Origin: Paulownia fortunei
Taxonomy: Eukaryota > Streptophyta > Magnoliopsida > Lamiales > Paulowniaceae
Direction: 5' to 3'
DNA length: 64,000 nt
Assembly (NCBI GenBank): GCA_019321725.1
Contig: CM033115.1
Location: 20,098,673-20,162,672 of the forward strand
Shown in pieces: positions 1 through 13,108 of the stretch. A program made the position numbers and the translations under genes. The notes under the pieces were generated by a model. That model did not search any database. It had not been told where the DNA came from and saw only the letters and a program-made list of their open reading frames with translations. Numbering within the stretch: position 1 is the stretch's first letter; each line of letters begins with the position of its first letter.

Positions 1-133
1 CTATTTTTAAATAATTTCAAAATTTATATATGGAGGGAAAAATATTAAATTAATACTTTTATATATATAATTTATATTATTTTTAAAATTTTATAGAATT
101 AGAAAAAAATTGCACCGCTGGTTGTGTCCTAAT

Positions 134-214
134 TACAATTTACATTCAAAACATTATACTTATAAATTACATTCAAAACATTATACTTATAAATTACATT
201 CAAAATATCGTACT
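134..214. repeat. 27-bp tandem repeat, three copies
   Basis: Three adjacent 27-bp units (134-160, 161-187, 188-214) share the core ACATTCAAAACATTATACT. Units 1 and 2 differ only near the start and unit 3 near the end. The units abut without spacers, so this is a minisatellite and not a CRISPR-type array. Confidence 0.85.
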
Positions 215-1951
215 TGAACTGCGATAGAAAAAATTAAAAAATTGTGTTCAATCACAACATTAAATTATGGTTTCGCATAAATTGATAAATCTCCGTTATA
301 ACAATTTTTTTAGTAAGTTTTCTTCTATTCAAAAATCATTATTTTCGAGTCGAGACTAACACTAACTTACACTGTTAAGGTGAAGATTTGAGGGCATATA
401 TGTCTCTCAAAAGTATACACTACTATTACACGTTCTTAATTAACTGCAGATTTGACCCGTCGTCGATCCGCCTTCTACTCACCGGCCGGCGCCATCATCT
501 GTTGAAGTATTTGCACACATTTTCAGCCCACCAGGGTCCCCACTCTTTAGCTGGACCTTCCCGCCTTAACAGTCCGCTCCACGCCTCACCCAAATTTAGC
601 ATATGGTCGGATAGGACTTGGAGTGGCAATTTTCAACACGACACTCTCTTAACGTTACGTGAGATCTTCTCATAATGTTGTTGTCTCCATTTTCATTTGT
701 TCAAAAATCATAGTACGATTGCTACTTTTAGATTTACTTTATTTCTTGTATTTACGAACAATTTATTATTAAGACCCGTTGAGCGAAACATCGTACTTTT
801 ATAACGCGTGATAGCAGTTAATTCATAATTTTCTATCAAAATCATTTGAAATTAAATTATATCAAAACCAAATGGAAAATTTTTATTTCCAGTATTACTA
901 AGTTTAGGAATGTAGCAGGCTTGGCCCCAAAGGCCTAAGGAACAATGTGAGGTGGAAAAATTAGGGTGAAAGAAAAAAAAAATGATAAATAAAAACAGTT
1001 TCAATACTTCCAAATTGAAGAAGAAAAAAATGTCCCAATTTGGTTGAGCGGTCGATCAATGCACTACCGACAGGGTTCCACCCCTTAGTCAAAGGCCAAA
1101 GGCATCACGGACGGTAGCCACCTTATTTCTACACTGCGTGGAATTTTTTTCTTCTCTGTCCACTTCCAAACAGTTTCGAGCCTTACATAACTCAAATAAT
1201 TATGTATGTAATTTAATTGAATATAGAATTTAAAATAAAAGTTAGAAAAAATTGAAATTTTGAATATATTAATAAAAGTACTTTAAAAACTAGTACTTAA
1301 GAATTTATAGTGTATCATCTTAAAGTAAGTAAGATGATATTTATGAAAAAAATAATCTTATTTGATGATATAAAATAAAATAAGATTTGAAACAACAGGA
1401 GTTCATACGTCTTTAATAGTAATAAAATAAGAATTTTGATTAATTCATTTGAATAAATTTTATAAATTAATATTTCCACATTAATAGAAAGTGAAAAATA
1501 ATAAAGGGTGAAGATGTCTTAACATTAATACCCAAACAATTATTGTTGTTTGCCCCCTCATTGTATACCTGCATTTATTGCTTCTATTGATATTCAATGA
1601 ATTTTATCTATAAAAAACAGACCGATGCCAAGCAAATGTAGCGTCAAACCATGCAAAACAACAAGCCCCAACAGTGAGTATTACTTTCCCTTAATGGAAA
1701 TTGCCAATAAAGACCAATTTATTGTGTCAAAAAAGAAAAGAATTCCGTACCAGGTCAGGGATCATATGTATTTTTACTACATTCATTGCTTCTTATCTAA
1801 CATTTCTAGACCTCTAATCCCAAAACCTCCTTCCATTAACAAAATTAATTATAGGAAAATTTGGAATAAATCCAATTATTAAGAATAGTTCATATCATCT
1901 ATTCAAATTTATTGTCAACTTATATTAATAATAAGACATGGACAATTTTTC

Positions 1952-2029
1952 GAATCAACTTACGAAATGCAAGTACAAACATTCATATTCGAGTGAACTT
2001 TCGAAATGCACGTACAAACGTTCATATTG
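1952..2029. repeat. 39-bp tandem duplication
   Basis: Two adjacent 39-bp units (1952-1990 and 1991-2029) share ACGAAATGCAAGTACAAAC-like cores with several substitutions. Because 39 is a multiple of three, a short open frame through it also shows a 13-residue repeat. I see no other sign that this frame is a gene. Confidence 0.75.
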
Positions 2030-2293
2030 AAAGTGATATACGAGATAATACATATGACAAAAATGAAATATTTCTTCAAACAGTTCATGTATAATTAACG
2101 GAAAGCTCTCGGCAGCATTTTATATGCTAACTATATATAGAATTAAACAAAATGAATTATACACAAAACACTTGCCATCCACAAACTACTGGATTGCTAA
2201 ACAGAATAAAGAACCTTCATTGATGTAACGGAGCATAAATTATGTACGGAAGCACTTAAGAGCTGTATCTTAAAACTCTTCCAAGTGAAGCAG

Positions 2294-4559
2294 CTATAGC
2301 ATGGAGGGTTTCCTATCAGATGGATCATCCCAAGTGTTACCGCCAGGGCTTACCCCTGCATATGAAGCAGTTGCCATGTCGAGTCCACCACGGATTGAGC
2401 TCAAGAAGGCGGAAAACCCACTGGAGGAGGCTTCACCGGCTCCCATTCCGAGTCCGAGAAAATCAAGAGTGGTGGGCTTATTGCCAAACAGGGTCGAAGG
2501 GCTCATCATCAATTCATTAAAACCTGAAGATCCAGTAGAGGGAAGCCCAAGTCCGAGCCCGGATCCCAGTGAGTTGTTCTTGTTTCCTTGTGATGGGGTT
2601 GAAGATGTGGTTGAAGCCATGGTGGAGACATTATCTTGAGGGTCGGATGGAGATGGCACAGCCAACCATAGGCCACGGAGAAACGAGGAGTTGGAGGATG
2701 TTGCGCCCATCTGCGCTGCTTTCTGGAGCAACGCAGTTGCGGAGAGTGCCGGTTGTGGGCTTGATGCATAGTGCTGTTGAGGGTTTTGCGATGTGGATGG
2801 GAATAAACATGATGCTCCATACAAAGATGAGGACAACGAGAGCGATATGGGATCAATGGTGGGACGATCTGATCCAGCCATTGCGCATAGAAGGCCGCCG
2901 GAGTATGATGCTGGTTGCTGTGATGATTGGGGAAGTTCGGCGGAGGTTGATGCATTGAATATACTATAGAAAACTCTGCTGCTGCCTGGGACACGGCCAC
3001 TAGAGGTAGAACAGCTGCTGGCAGCGACGGTGGTCGTGGCCGTGGCTACAGGGGTGGCATTGATAGTAGTGGTGGTGGTGGAAGTTGATAAAGGTGCTGT
3101 TCCTGGTGGTGGTGGTGGTTGTAAGTGGGCAGTTTGATTCTCCGGCAATTCAGCTGGTACAGAAAAAGAAGATAGCAAATAGGGGAAAAGATCACACGAT
3201 CAAGAAAAGGAACGAGCTTTTTGCAAAGAAAAGCTTTTAAAATCCTGAATCCCAATGTGCAATAACTTGAACTTAAAAGCAGATGCAATCATGGACTCCT
3301 TTCCCTCACGAAATCTACACCCCTTTAAATCTCACTTCGATCTTTGAGCTAACATTATTTTGATAGCAACCGAGTCCACCCCACCCCACCCCACCTCATC
3401 TTTCACACTGACACACACACACAAGCAAAAAAAACCAGTTGCAATGTGTGGCTACGAGATAAACATCCACATAAAAACAAGAAAACCAGTAGAGAAATAA
3501 AAGCAATGGCGTTATTCCACGATTTTCCAAACAACCAATATTCATAGGGCACTAATCAAGACTTCACCTGAACTTTGTATGGACAGCACCGGAGACAACA
3601 CGCCAGTAGACGGAGTAAGCGGCGGTGGTGGCGGACTGGAAGCAGCGGGAGGCGGCGGCAGCGCAACAACCTGAACCCTCAGGTCTCCTCCAGAACTCGT
3701 GATCGCCAGAGGTTGAGAACGAGCACTCTCCTGAGCCAAGGCATCGCAAAATGCCCTATGCGTGATAAAACTATCCCTCCTATCATTTCAGCACAAAACA
3801 ACACCATTATTCAATCAGCAAAAGTAATCCCAGTTACTAAACAGAGAAAACGTAAATGCACGCCCAAAAGTACACTTTTCTTTGCTAGTTTTAACCAAAA
3901 TGAAAAGTGACTATTATGCCATAATCACCTAGAGAACAAAGTGCCACAGTCACAACGATACTCTCGAGTCCCGCAAGTTTTCATGTGGGCTTTCCAATCA
4001 GACTGAACCGCATATTTCTTAGAGCAGCGCTCGCACTTATACTTCTTCTCGCCGTGTTTCCGGCAGAAATGTTTCTTGATTCCGGTGAGATCGCCGAGAG
4101 CTCTTGAGGGATCATGGTGAACACAAGTGGGCTCCGGGCATACATAAACGCGCTTTCTCACTTCTTGGCTGGTCCTCTGCCGGAGTTTCCAGGGCAAGTT
4201 GTGGCCCCGCCTGTGGAGTTGCAAATTCTGGTCCCGCTGGAACCCTTTGTTGCAGATCTCGCATACAAATCTGTTTGTAGCGAGTAATGTTTTTGGTGAT
4301 AAGGCAATAACTTCGGCATCTGGATCTATGAAACACACGGAAAAATGAAGAAAAAGGTACAAAAATCACCTCTTCTATCCAATAAAGTACACGAAGATAA
4401 TTTTTTACCAGGCATTCCGGGAAGATTGCGCTTTTTTTTGGTGGGCAGAGTTGTTTCTGCAGGTTGATCAGATTTTGTTTGATTATCAGCGGTGGGGAAA
4501 TTGGATTCTCCATAAACTGGCGACACTGGTGTTGGTGATGAATTCTCCATTTTCACCAT
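2294..4559 (-). CDS. INDETERMINATE DOMAIN (IDD) family C2H2 zinc-finger transcription factor
   Basis: Four exons on the minus strand: 4559-4409, 4325-3929, 3779-3568 and 3153-2294, all with GT-AG junctions and continuous phase, giving 539 aa. A basic KKKRNLPG nuclear signal (about 41-48) precedes the ID domain. That domain has two C2H2 fingers (C72/C75...H88/H92, then C113/C118...H136/H141) and two C2HC-type fingers from about residue 148 to 205, including EYRCDCGTLFSRRDSF. The C-terminal part holds the family motifs LSATALLQKAAQMGATSS (about 390-407) and TTLDFLGLG (about 481-489, usual form TRDFLGL). Proline- and threonine-rich runs lie between. By family knowledge IDD proteins bind DNA in the nucleus and act with GRAS proteins such as SHR, SCR or DELLAs in patterning and hormone responses. 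The first ATG (4559) is followed by a second in-frame Met at codon 4; either could be used. Which IDD subclade it belongs to is not settled here. Confidence 0.95.
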
Positions 4560-7500
4560 GATTCTACTTTATTCTTTTCAACTTAAAGTTTGATGTGCCA
4601 AAAAGCTGGAACTTTTCACGTAACTTAAGCATATACCATAACTTCAACTCAGCTCAAAAAACAGCGACTATTGAAACTCAAGCCCACTTCTTTCAACAGT
4701 CCTTTCACAAGCAAGCAAGCAAGCCAGAAGCGAAAGAAGCTTTGAGTCCACAAGCTAAAAGGAACGAGAAAAAAAAAATAATGGAAATTTACTGCTCTTG
4801 GAAATTGTTTTTCTTTCTAAAAAAAGAATATAATGATTTAGTGAGAAATTTAACACACAAAAAAAGAGAGATCCCTTGAAAATTTCAAAGAAAAATTGTC
4901 TCTCGAAGTAAGCAAAAATGGGAACGCCGGTTCAACTCAGTAGCCCGCCGCCCCCCACAACCACAAAGCAACCCATGTTCATGATACACGATATTTCCAT
5001 ACAAATTCTAATTCTTTGTTTGTATATAGAGAGAGAAAGAAACAAAAAGAGAGATTTAAACTGAATTTATTATATCAGTGACAATGGTGAGAAGAGTTGT
5101 CCATAAACCTATGATTAAACAAAGCTTATTGTTCTTGTGAAGCGGCGGTAGTTAACCATGGTTAAGATTTTAACTGTGGTTAATAAATTAGAGCCTTCAG
5201 TTACATCTTCTTCTTCGGCAGGAAGACATTAATAGTTTGAATCCCTCCGTCCACGTGGCGAGATCTGCACGCCTGGACATTGTCGGAGTAACTCACTGCC
5301 ATTCTGCTCAATTGGTTTGTCGTTTAATTACCTCTTGGGAATTTGAACCTTCAACATAAAAAAGCTACATGCCTCTAAAAAGACATTTATACCCTCACTT
5401 AGTTTCACTTGTCTTATGAAAAGATTACAAAAATTCATTTCTAGTTTTTTTTTTTTCATTTATATATTATTAATTGATTGTAATATACTAATATGATCAA
5501 GTTAGTTGGACAAAATTTCTTATTTTTTTTGCATTTGAATGAATTGCACCTGAATTCCTTAATAAATATAACAAGCTAGCTTGAGTTTGGTTTGTGTTGA
5601 TCACTAAATTTAAAAAACAAAGATAAAGAATTTGACAAAAATATTAACAATTATTTGCATCATAAATTTATTATTCTTTAAAAGGATGTTTCAAATAAGA
5701 TTTTATTTTTTTCAAATATATTTTTCATTTAAAAGTAATGATATGACAAAATTCAGTTTCAATAAAATAGTAAAATTATACTAATAATTTACTTTTATTA
5801 ATTTTCTAAATTTTATATTTAATCAAACTAAACCTATAAATATGGAGACAGACTGCATTATATGTGAAGCTAAAGAATAAATAAATCACGGGAAAATATT
5901 TAAGCGGGAGTTTTTTGTTCAGAAACTTCTACATATGAAAATTCATTTGTATAATTGTTATATATTTGGTGATTAATTTCAATAAACTTTTAGAATAAAT
6001 TATATTTTTGGAGTCCATTTTAAATAAAAAAATGAATAAATATAAACTTTTGAAATTTTTTTCATGCATTTTCATTAAATCGTCATTAAAATATAATTTT
6101 TTATACTTATAAACTTTTCTTACGAAATTTATATTAAAAAATGCAGGAGTATTTCTTAACGACATAGATGATACAAAATCACTTAGGTTGTGAGGTGAAA
6201 TGGCAGAAATGCCACTGGTGGTGTAAATTGTAAAACAACATGTGTCGGCTAGCTAGGGAGTGGCGTTTGTGTGTTTAAGTGTGAAAAGGGTGTCGAGTTT
6301 TTCCAACATTGGGGAACAGCTGCAGGGGTCAAAGGTCAAACAAAAATTAAATTCCTTGGTGGGGCAACAATGGAAAGGGATAATCCCAAATTTGGTACCA
6401 AACACTGCGCAGCAACTGTGCAGACATTTTACTAACGTTTGTTGTGTGCTCCATCGTCCTACACCTTTGACTGACGTACACTAATCCACACACTTGTACA
6501 ATGCCCGTGCACCGTCACACGTTGCGTTGCGTTGCGTTTGATAAGAACTAGGGATTCACCAACAATTAATATTGCTCGCCCCACATTGAGGATAATTGAT
6601 AGCATTTAGGCAAAATTGAGTAACAAATACGTTATAAATGTGAAATTATTGGACACCGTTTAGAAAAGTCAGTTAATTAAATACAAGATAAAAAAAATTG
6701 ATATTTAATATAAATAATTGTATTATATTTTTTATTAAAGGTTATTACGAAAAGATTGACAAAAAAATATGAAAATAATTAATATATGAATTTATAGACG
6801 TACAAATAAACTACGAATATAAAATAATTATTCAGAAGTAAAAAATATTATTTATTTTGATGCGAATTTTGTTTGTACTTATTTTTAAATTATGTAAAAA
6901 TTATTTTATTAGTGTTTTTTATATTATTTAATTTATAATTCTGACGTGACTTAAAAATAACTATTTAATGATAATTAGTATATTCATAAATTATTATTTT
7001 TTATTTACATGATATTTCATTAATATTTATGAAAAAATTTAAATATTTTTTAAATTATATTTAAATAATAATATTTATTAAAATTAAATATTATTAATTA
7101 AATATTATACGAATAAATATAATACATGTAAAATATTACTCAAATTTTCAAAATATAAACAAAAAATAAAAAATATAATACATATTGTTGGGTGCTCCAT
7201 CGTCCTGCACCTTTTGACTAACATGCACTAATCACACAGTTGTACAATGCCTGTGCACCGTCACAGGCGTTTCAAACAATGCAATTTGGGGGAATGTATA
7301 TATTAAAACATGTGATACATTTTAGTTTTTATTTTGGAAAAAGATACAAAACTAAAATTTTGATAAAGATTTAAAAGATGGAATCCACTATATAATTCAT
7401 TTTCCATGTGTTTGGAATAAAGGAATTAATAGTTAAAATTTCAAATTTATAATATCAAGTAAGTTTCAATTGTTTGGATAATTTTGAGTTACTATCGATT

Positions 7501-8764
7501 TCAAATAATTCAATAAATCTTTTGAGTTATTACTCAGTAATTATTAATAGACTTGAAATATATATAATATTGCAGTTATTTGAAATTTTAATCCCATTTA
7601 ATAATTAGTACTACCTAAATAGTATTACTTACTGTACATCAGTTTTTGGCAATTTTAAACATTACTTACTATTTGCAATTCAATTTTCCTTAAAAATGCA
7701 TTCAATTTTAGACATTACAAGGTTATTTTAAATTACTTGAGCAAATTTTTTTTTCTTCTTCTTTCTTTTTTTTTTTTTTATTCTTCGTTTTCGTTTTTAA
7801 ATTACATTTTTGTTTTTCTTAAGAGAATCTTTTTATAGGTAAGCTGCCCCTTTTATGCATGTTTCACATATTCCAGAAGCCGCCCTTGGACTTTTCAAGC
7901 TGAAATATCAAACATAAGCATCAATTACAAAGCGAAAAAGTCCTATTTTAAACTCAAAAGTAGTAGCAGCATGTGATTTTTTTTAAGTGGAGGGATTTTA
8001 ATTTAATTGATATTTTAATGTAATTATAATAATGAAAATAAATTTAAATAATTAATATAAACTCAATTAGAACATACAACCAAGACATAAAACTCCTATA
8101 ATCATCACACCCATAATAACTGAAGTTATTTTTTATTGGACTAAAAGATGTATTTTTTATATATTTTTTACCAGAAAAAAAAAAAAAAAAAAGATGTATA
8201 GTAACAGGGTAGGTCTAAATCTGGACATATATCATTTGGAACAAATTTTTAAAATTATAAATGAATATAGGTGGATTTTGATTTTTTATTTTCAAACCAA
8301 CCCCACATCGAATTAACCTTTTTTTTTTTATATTTTTATATTTTAATATATAATATTATTTTTAAAAAATTAATCATATTATATTTAAAATTTTATTTTT
8401 TAAAATTATAAAACAAATTAAGTGTAATCCAATTCAATAAATTTAGGATCGAAACCTTAAAATTTTATAAAATAAATTTTAAATTTTAACAAACCCACTT
8501 GTCCAATTTGTTCTTCTATTTTCACATAATTTGTCCTGTTCGATTGGATGACAAACATTTGCGTGCAATACGCGAACAAGTGAGTTTGATTAAACCTAAA
8601 ATAATTAGGTTGGTGAGTGGATTATGACACTGTCTATTTCAAATGTGTGTGGTCAAATTTTTATCCTTAGCAAAGAAAAAGAAAAAAGAAAAAAACATTT
8701 GAGCAACATTTTCCAACAATTTATACGCATGTTTAATAACAAAGGACGTTGTTGCATCACTTCT
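4560..8764. other. Intergenic region, IDD upstream flank and AT-rich DNA
   Basis: The first few hundred bases are probably the promoter and leader of the minus-strand IDD gene; a pyrimidine-rich stretch and a TATATA motif, read on the minus strand, lie at about 5020-5060. The rest is AT-rich. A 79-bp direct repeat occurs at 6441-6519 and 7187-7265, with about 670 bp of very AT-rich DNA between. I see no gene. Confidence 0.6.
6441..7265. repeat. Direct repeat (about 79 bp) flanking an AT-rich segment
   Basis: The copies at 6441-6519 and 7187-7265 share TGCTCCATCGTCCT, a CACTAATC core and TGCACCGTCACA, with a few substitutions and compensating 1-bp indels. They are in the same orientation, offset 746 bp. 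The intervening DNA is AT-rich with no coding frame. This could be a duplication followed by an insertion, or the remains of an element; the repeats are too short for typical LTRs. Confidence 0.75.
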
Positions 8765-9144
8765 GGTTAAATGCACCTTATCTTCTCAACTATATAACAT
8801 GTTTTATATATGTCTTTCAATTAAAAAATGCTATTCAATATTTTGACGAAACTACCCTTATATCACATATATTTAAATATTTCCTAACGTATTTTGAGCA
8901 TTTTGCACTATTAAAAACTTAAGTAATTCAAATATTTATTTATTTTTTATAAATTGGTATTATAAATAAACAAAATATATTCAAAGTTAAAAAAAATATT
9001 TTTGAACTATTAATTATATATATCATGGCACAAGGGCAATTTGATCCAAATAATTAATTCAAGAATATAAGTGTTGCACTTGTTATTTAGAAAGATAAAT
9101 GAGATAAAATCATATAGTTGAGGGGGGTAAAATATATTTTAACC
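8765..9144. mobile_element. MITE-like element, CTCAACTATAT terminal family (copy A)
   Basis: The left end reads GGTTAAATGCACCTTATC followed by TTCTCAACTATAT. The reverse complement of the right end reads GGTTAAAATATATTTTAC followed by CCCCCTCAACTATAT. These are imperfect terminal inverted repeats of about 32 bp around 380 bp of noncoding AT-rich DNA. No clear target-site duplication is visible. An internal GTTGCACTTGTTA string is shared with the related segment ending at about 16268. Confidence 0.55.
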
Positions 9145-12100
9145 TATCTATTTTTTGTTTTACTCTTGTAGTTATATATAAATTATCTCTATAATTAGAT
9201 GAATAGGTGGGATGGACACACAAAAGTCCCACCACAAATTGTTGGTCTCGTCTCTCTCAAAATAAAAATTAAATAAAAGTTTTGTTGGTGAATTAACATT
9301 TTTTTCCAAGTTATAAAAAATGTGCTTAAGTGTATTAGCACCAAATGATTAGTCCTCAATATAATATTTGCGAATATAATCATAGCTGCATGCCCGAAGT
9401 GGCAATATGAAATAAATATATTCTTCCTTTATGGGCATACCATGCTTGAAATCACTCTTGGGCACGACTTTAATCAGCAAAAAGTAAGGTTTCAATATGA
9501 TTGAATATATGTGAAATGTGGATTTTATTAAAAGTGTGAGTGCTAAATTTAATTTTATAACAAATTATTTTCCCTCTTATAGTTGTTTGTTGCATGATTC
9601 TTATATTTAAATTAATGGTTGACTCATATTGAATTACTAAAATAGTACTACTATCTTCAAAAAAATTAATCAATATATATATATTTTCTCTAGACAATAT
9701 ATCTAGGAATGGTAACGAATTAGTTATGAGTCAAATTTGTTAGGATTGGAGACTCGATCTGTTAAAATTTTTAAGGATTCAAATTTAGGCCTAGATCCAA
9801 ACACCTTATAGAATCGTTTTATAATTATAAAAATATTAAAAAATTATACTTTTTAAAAATAATATTATTAATTTAAAAAAAAAAACATATAAATAAATAA
9901 ATTGAATCTGAGTCGGGGTCGAATTTGAAAATGAAAAACCTAAAGCCCAACCCAAATTCGTCAGCAATATCAAAATCTGTCATAAGTGGGATGCGTATAG
10001 ATTTGGACTCGTCCTATTGCAATCTCAATTTACCCCATTGTTATATTTATCTACGTTATTCATATTCTTACTAAATTATTCAATATTCGATTTGAAAATT
10101 AATAATTAAAAATTTATTTGAACTCAATTTATTAACTTAACAAATTAAACCTGATACATTTTTTCGTTCAATAAAATTTAAAACTCAACTTGAGATCGAT
10201 TCAATTAGTAAATAAATATATATATATAAAGATCAAAAAACTTGAACTTAATTCATATTGGAGTCGATTAACAATTAAATTAAATTCAAATATAATTATT
10301 AAAATTCAATAAAAATTCAAATAAATTTAAATATTAACCTATCCGAGTCGATTTGATTGGTTTACACCATTTCACATTTTTCACCTAAACTTTAACATGT
10401 GCAAATTGCAATCCATTCGTTTAAAGCTGGTAATATATTGACAGAGTGACTCATACCGGAATACCCAAAAACAAAAGACAAAAAAATCATTTGAAATTGC
10501 CTCTTGCTCAAACAAATGAGAAATATCTTAAATAAAATAACATTTTTTTCAGACTATTAGATTTGGATAAAAATATAAACCCCTCACCAAGAAAAAGATG
10601 TCTTAGTGGGAAAGCATACAGCTGTAAGTGCAAAAACATTTGAGTTAAATGTCAATAAAGAGATAATAATAAGTGAAAGAGTTATGGGGGGCAATCATCA
10701 CCATTTTGATTATCTTTTTAAATTTTGGTTGCTTTTCTTTTTGGCCCTTTTCAGATACCAAATGTCTGCATTGAACCTTTAAAAGGCAATATTTTTTCAG
10801 ATCATCACTATATTTATTTCTAAAGTTTGATCATAAAAGGGGATATGATATGGGCTACCACCCTAATATGAGACTAGGCTGTGTGTGTGTGTGTGTGTCC
10901 CACAGGAGATTAGATTGTGGAATATTACTATCCACACTCCATTGGTCAATGCCTTCACTCATTCTGTACTTAGTTTTGCATGTGCTACCCTACTTGGTTA
11001 CAAAGCTATTTCTTGCCTCCCATCCAAATTTATGTTTTTTTATCATTCCAAGCTATTTTTAGGAAGAAAGAAAAAATAAAAATTAAAAATATTATTTTAA
11101 TTTTTTATTTAATTTTTTTGTATTAATTCAATACGAAACAAACATTCAAAGTGTGATGGAAAACGTAATAAAAAAATTATTGTAGTTGAAAAATTACATC
11201 TGCCTAGTTAGAAATTATTAATAGGAAAAAGTTCCTTCCACAAAGTTCACTATCTCAGTTGACAAGTTGAAATCCTTGTCAATTCATCATCATCTTCAAA
11301 AAGGAGGTTTACTACTTAAAAGCAATTCACTTAAGCATCCTATCCGGATTCAGATTTTTATTTTTCTTTTTCTCATTTCCCACTTCGCATACTTGGTTAT
11401 AGTTATGGCGCCTTGAACGGTAGATACAGCTAAAATGCAAGGTCTTAACAATCCCAATATATTTGTATGTTAAATTCTTTTATAGTGAAACTTACTCCGT
11501 TGAGCCATAAAAGAGGCTATGAGGATCAAATGCAACCTACAAAGCACTAACACGGTTGAAAAATCCACCTGGGCAGTGTCCGACACTAACACGGACACAA
11601 CTCCAACAGGTGTCGGACACAACTGATGTGTTGTTGTTGTCGTCGTTGTTTTATTTAAAAATAAATAAAAATAGAAAATAGATGGGATGTCTGACACGCA
11701 AGTGGAAGTGTCCAACACATTTTTGCTTGCACATGTTGCATAAAACATTTTGATCTGCAGATCCTATATTTCTTCAATCTTCAACATCTCAGACCAGCTA
11801 CTTGTAGGTGTTGGTGGCAGGTAGGTTCTGGGGCTGCCGTGAGGTTGTGGAGATTAGAGATTTGTGGTGGATGATTGGTGAGCCTCGTGTTGTTTGAGAA
11901 TACATCTCTTCAATTCAATTTGAGTAGCTGCAAAGTGCTTTAGCAGAGAAATGGTTTAGTTATTTTAGGGGTGTGCGTCCTTTTAGTGTAAGTTTTAAGA
12001 GTTAGGTTTGAGGGATTTCAACATAATAGTTTGCTGATATAGTGTTGCCTCCAAAGGTCCGAGACAATCTGATATTTGGATCCCCAAAAGGCACAGATCA

Positions 12101-13108
12101 AAGCTACCTATAGTGCCATATCCCCAGTTTGTGATTGAGAAAGAGATTACTAAATGCATGAAGATCCCATGGTTGAATTATCAGGTAAAGACATTCTTTC
12201 AATAATTAGATCAGGATAGGAGTTATAGAGCTATGGAATTGGTATGGTATGAGGGATACCTGATTGCTTCACTTGGTATTACTCAAACGAGGTTGTGAAC
12301 ACTAGATGTACCAATAACAAAGTCTGCAATTCAATATTCATGCAATATTGACATTATCATGTCCGAATCAGACAATTCACCATCCAGACTTGAGTATTAC
12401 CCCAAGTGATAGCACTAAATTTCTTGATGCAAACAAACTACGACTTTAGAATTAAAAGAGGTGTGTTAAGCCAAATCCTACGCAGATGATAATCTGCGCT
12501 TCATTTTGTATACGTTTATTTATTAGTAATTGTTTGAGGGATGGGGTGGGATGGGGGGAAGAGCCATATTGGTAAACTACAGCAACACTAACTTTCACAA
12601 CTTCTTTAGCTGCAACTGTACACAGTCCAAGCGACGAGACTACAGGTCCTCCTTTCATACCAATAAGAACAATTGTTTGCTTCATATAGCAACGTGTGAT
12701 GAAATGATGACTGATAAAAGGGGCATCTGCATTCTTCCAGCATATCCATCAGATGAAATGTCTAACTTTCAGAAGCAACTTTTAGCTTTGAATTCAATCA
12801 AACAGCAGTAAGGGAAACACAAGATCATTGCGTTTTCCTCAGAGACTTGTATAAGGCAGAGATTCAAAATTCCATGGCCAAACAGCATGAACAAACTGAT
12901 ATCATCTTATATAACAAGTAGACTAGAATTTGTTCTTTGACAAGTGGTCAAGTGCACCTTAGCATATCACTCTCAGTATGAAAGTTTTATGAGAAAAAGA
13001 AAAAGTACATGCATGAGAATTGCAATGGACACAATTTAGGAAACTGCTGCTAAACCATGATGGAGACTTCATTATTCTTCAGCCCTTCCTCCATGTGACA
13101 GTGCCATG
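9145..13108. other. Intergenic region with decayed repeats
   Basis: Segments around 9700-10400 are AT-rich and look like old degraded repeats. A (GT)n microsatellite lies at about 10881-10898. An inverted pair GTGTCCGACAC / GTGTCGGACAC lies at 11576-11620. A coding-like stretch at 12043-12183 is bounded by AG and GT but not recognised. From about 12450 rightwards the sequence is probably 3' flank or UTR of the minus-strand ssSPT gene. Confidence 0.5.

Larger units (their letters stand above)
1..2293. other. AT-rich intergenic region left of the IDD gene
   Basis: No gene is supported here. There is a 27-bp unit repeated three times (134-214) and a 39-bp unit repeated twice (1952-2029). A less AT-rich patch at about 430-680 holds a 95-codon open frame with no recognisable family features. 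The right end (about 2100-2293) is presumably the 3' flank or UTR of the minus-strand IDD gene. Confidence 0.7.

Noticed and set aside
134..214. Regular 27-bp repeats as a CRISPR array
   Set aside because: The units abut with no spacers and the sequence is plant nuclear DNA.
388..675. 95-codon open frame on the plus strand
   Set aside because: No family features, no promoter or splice context; likely chance in a locally less AT-rich patch.
2301..2958. Plus-strand open frames of 112 and 129 codons
   Set aside because: They lie antisense to the last exon of the IDD gene, whose family motifs are clear; GC-rich coding DNA often keeps the opposite strand open.
6441..7265. Direct repeats as LTRs of a retrotransposon
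   Set aside because: At 79 bp they are too short, lack TG...CA ends, and the interior has no primer-binding site or gag/pol frames.
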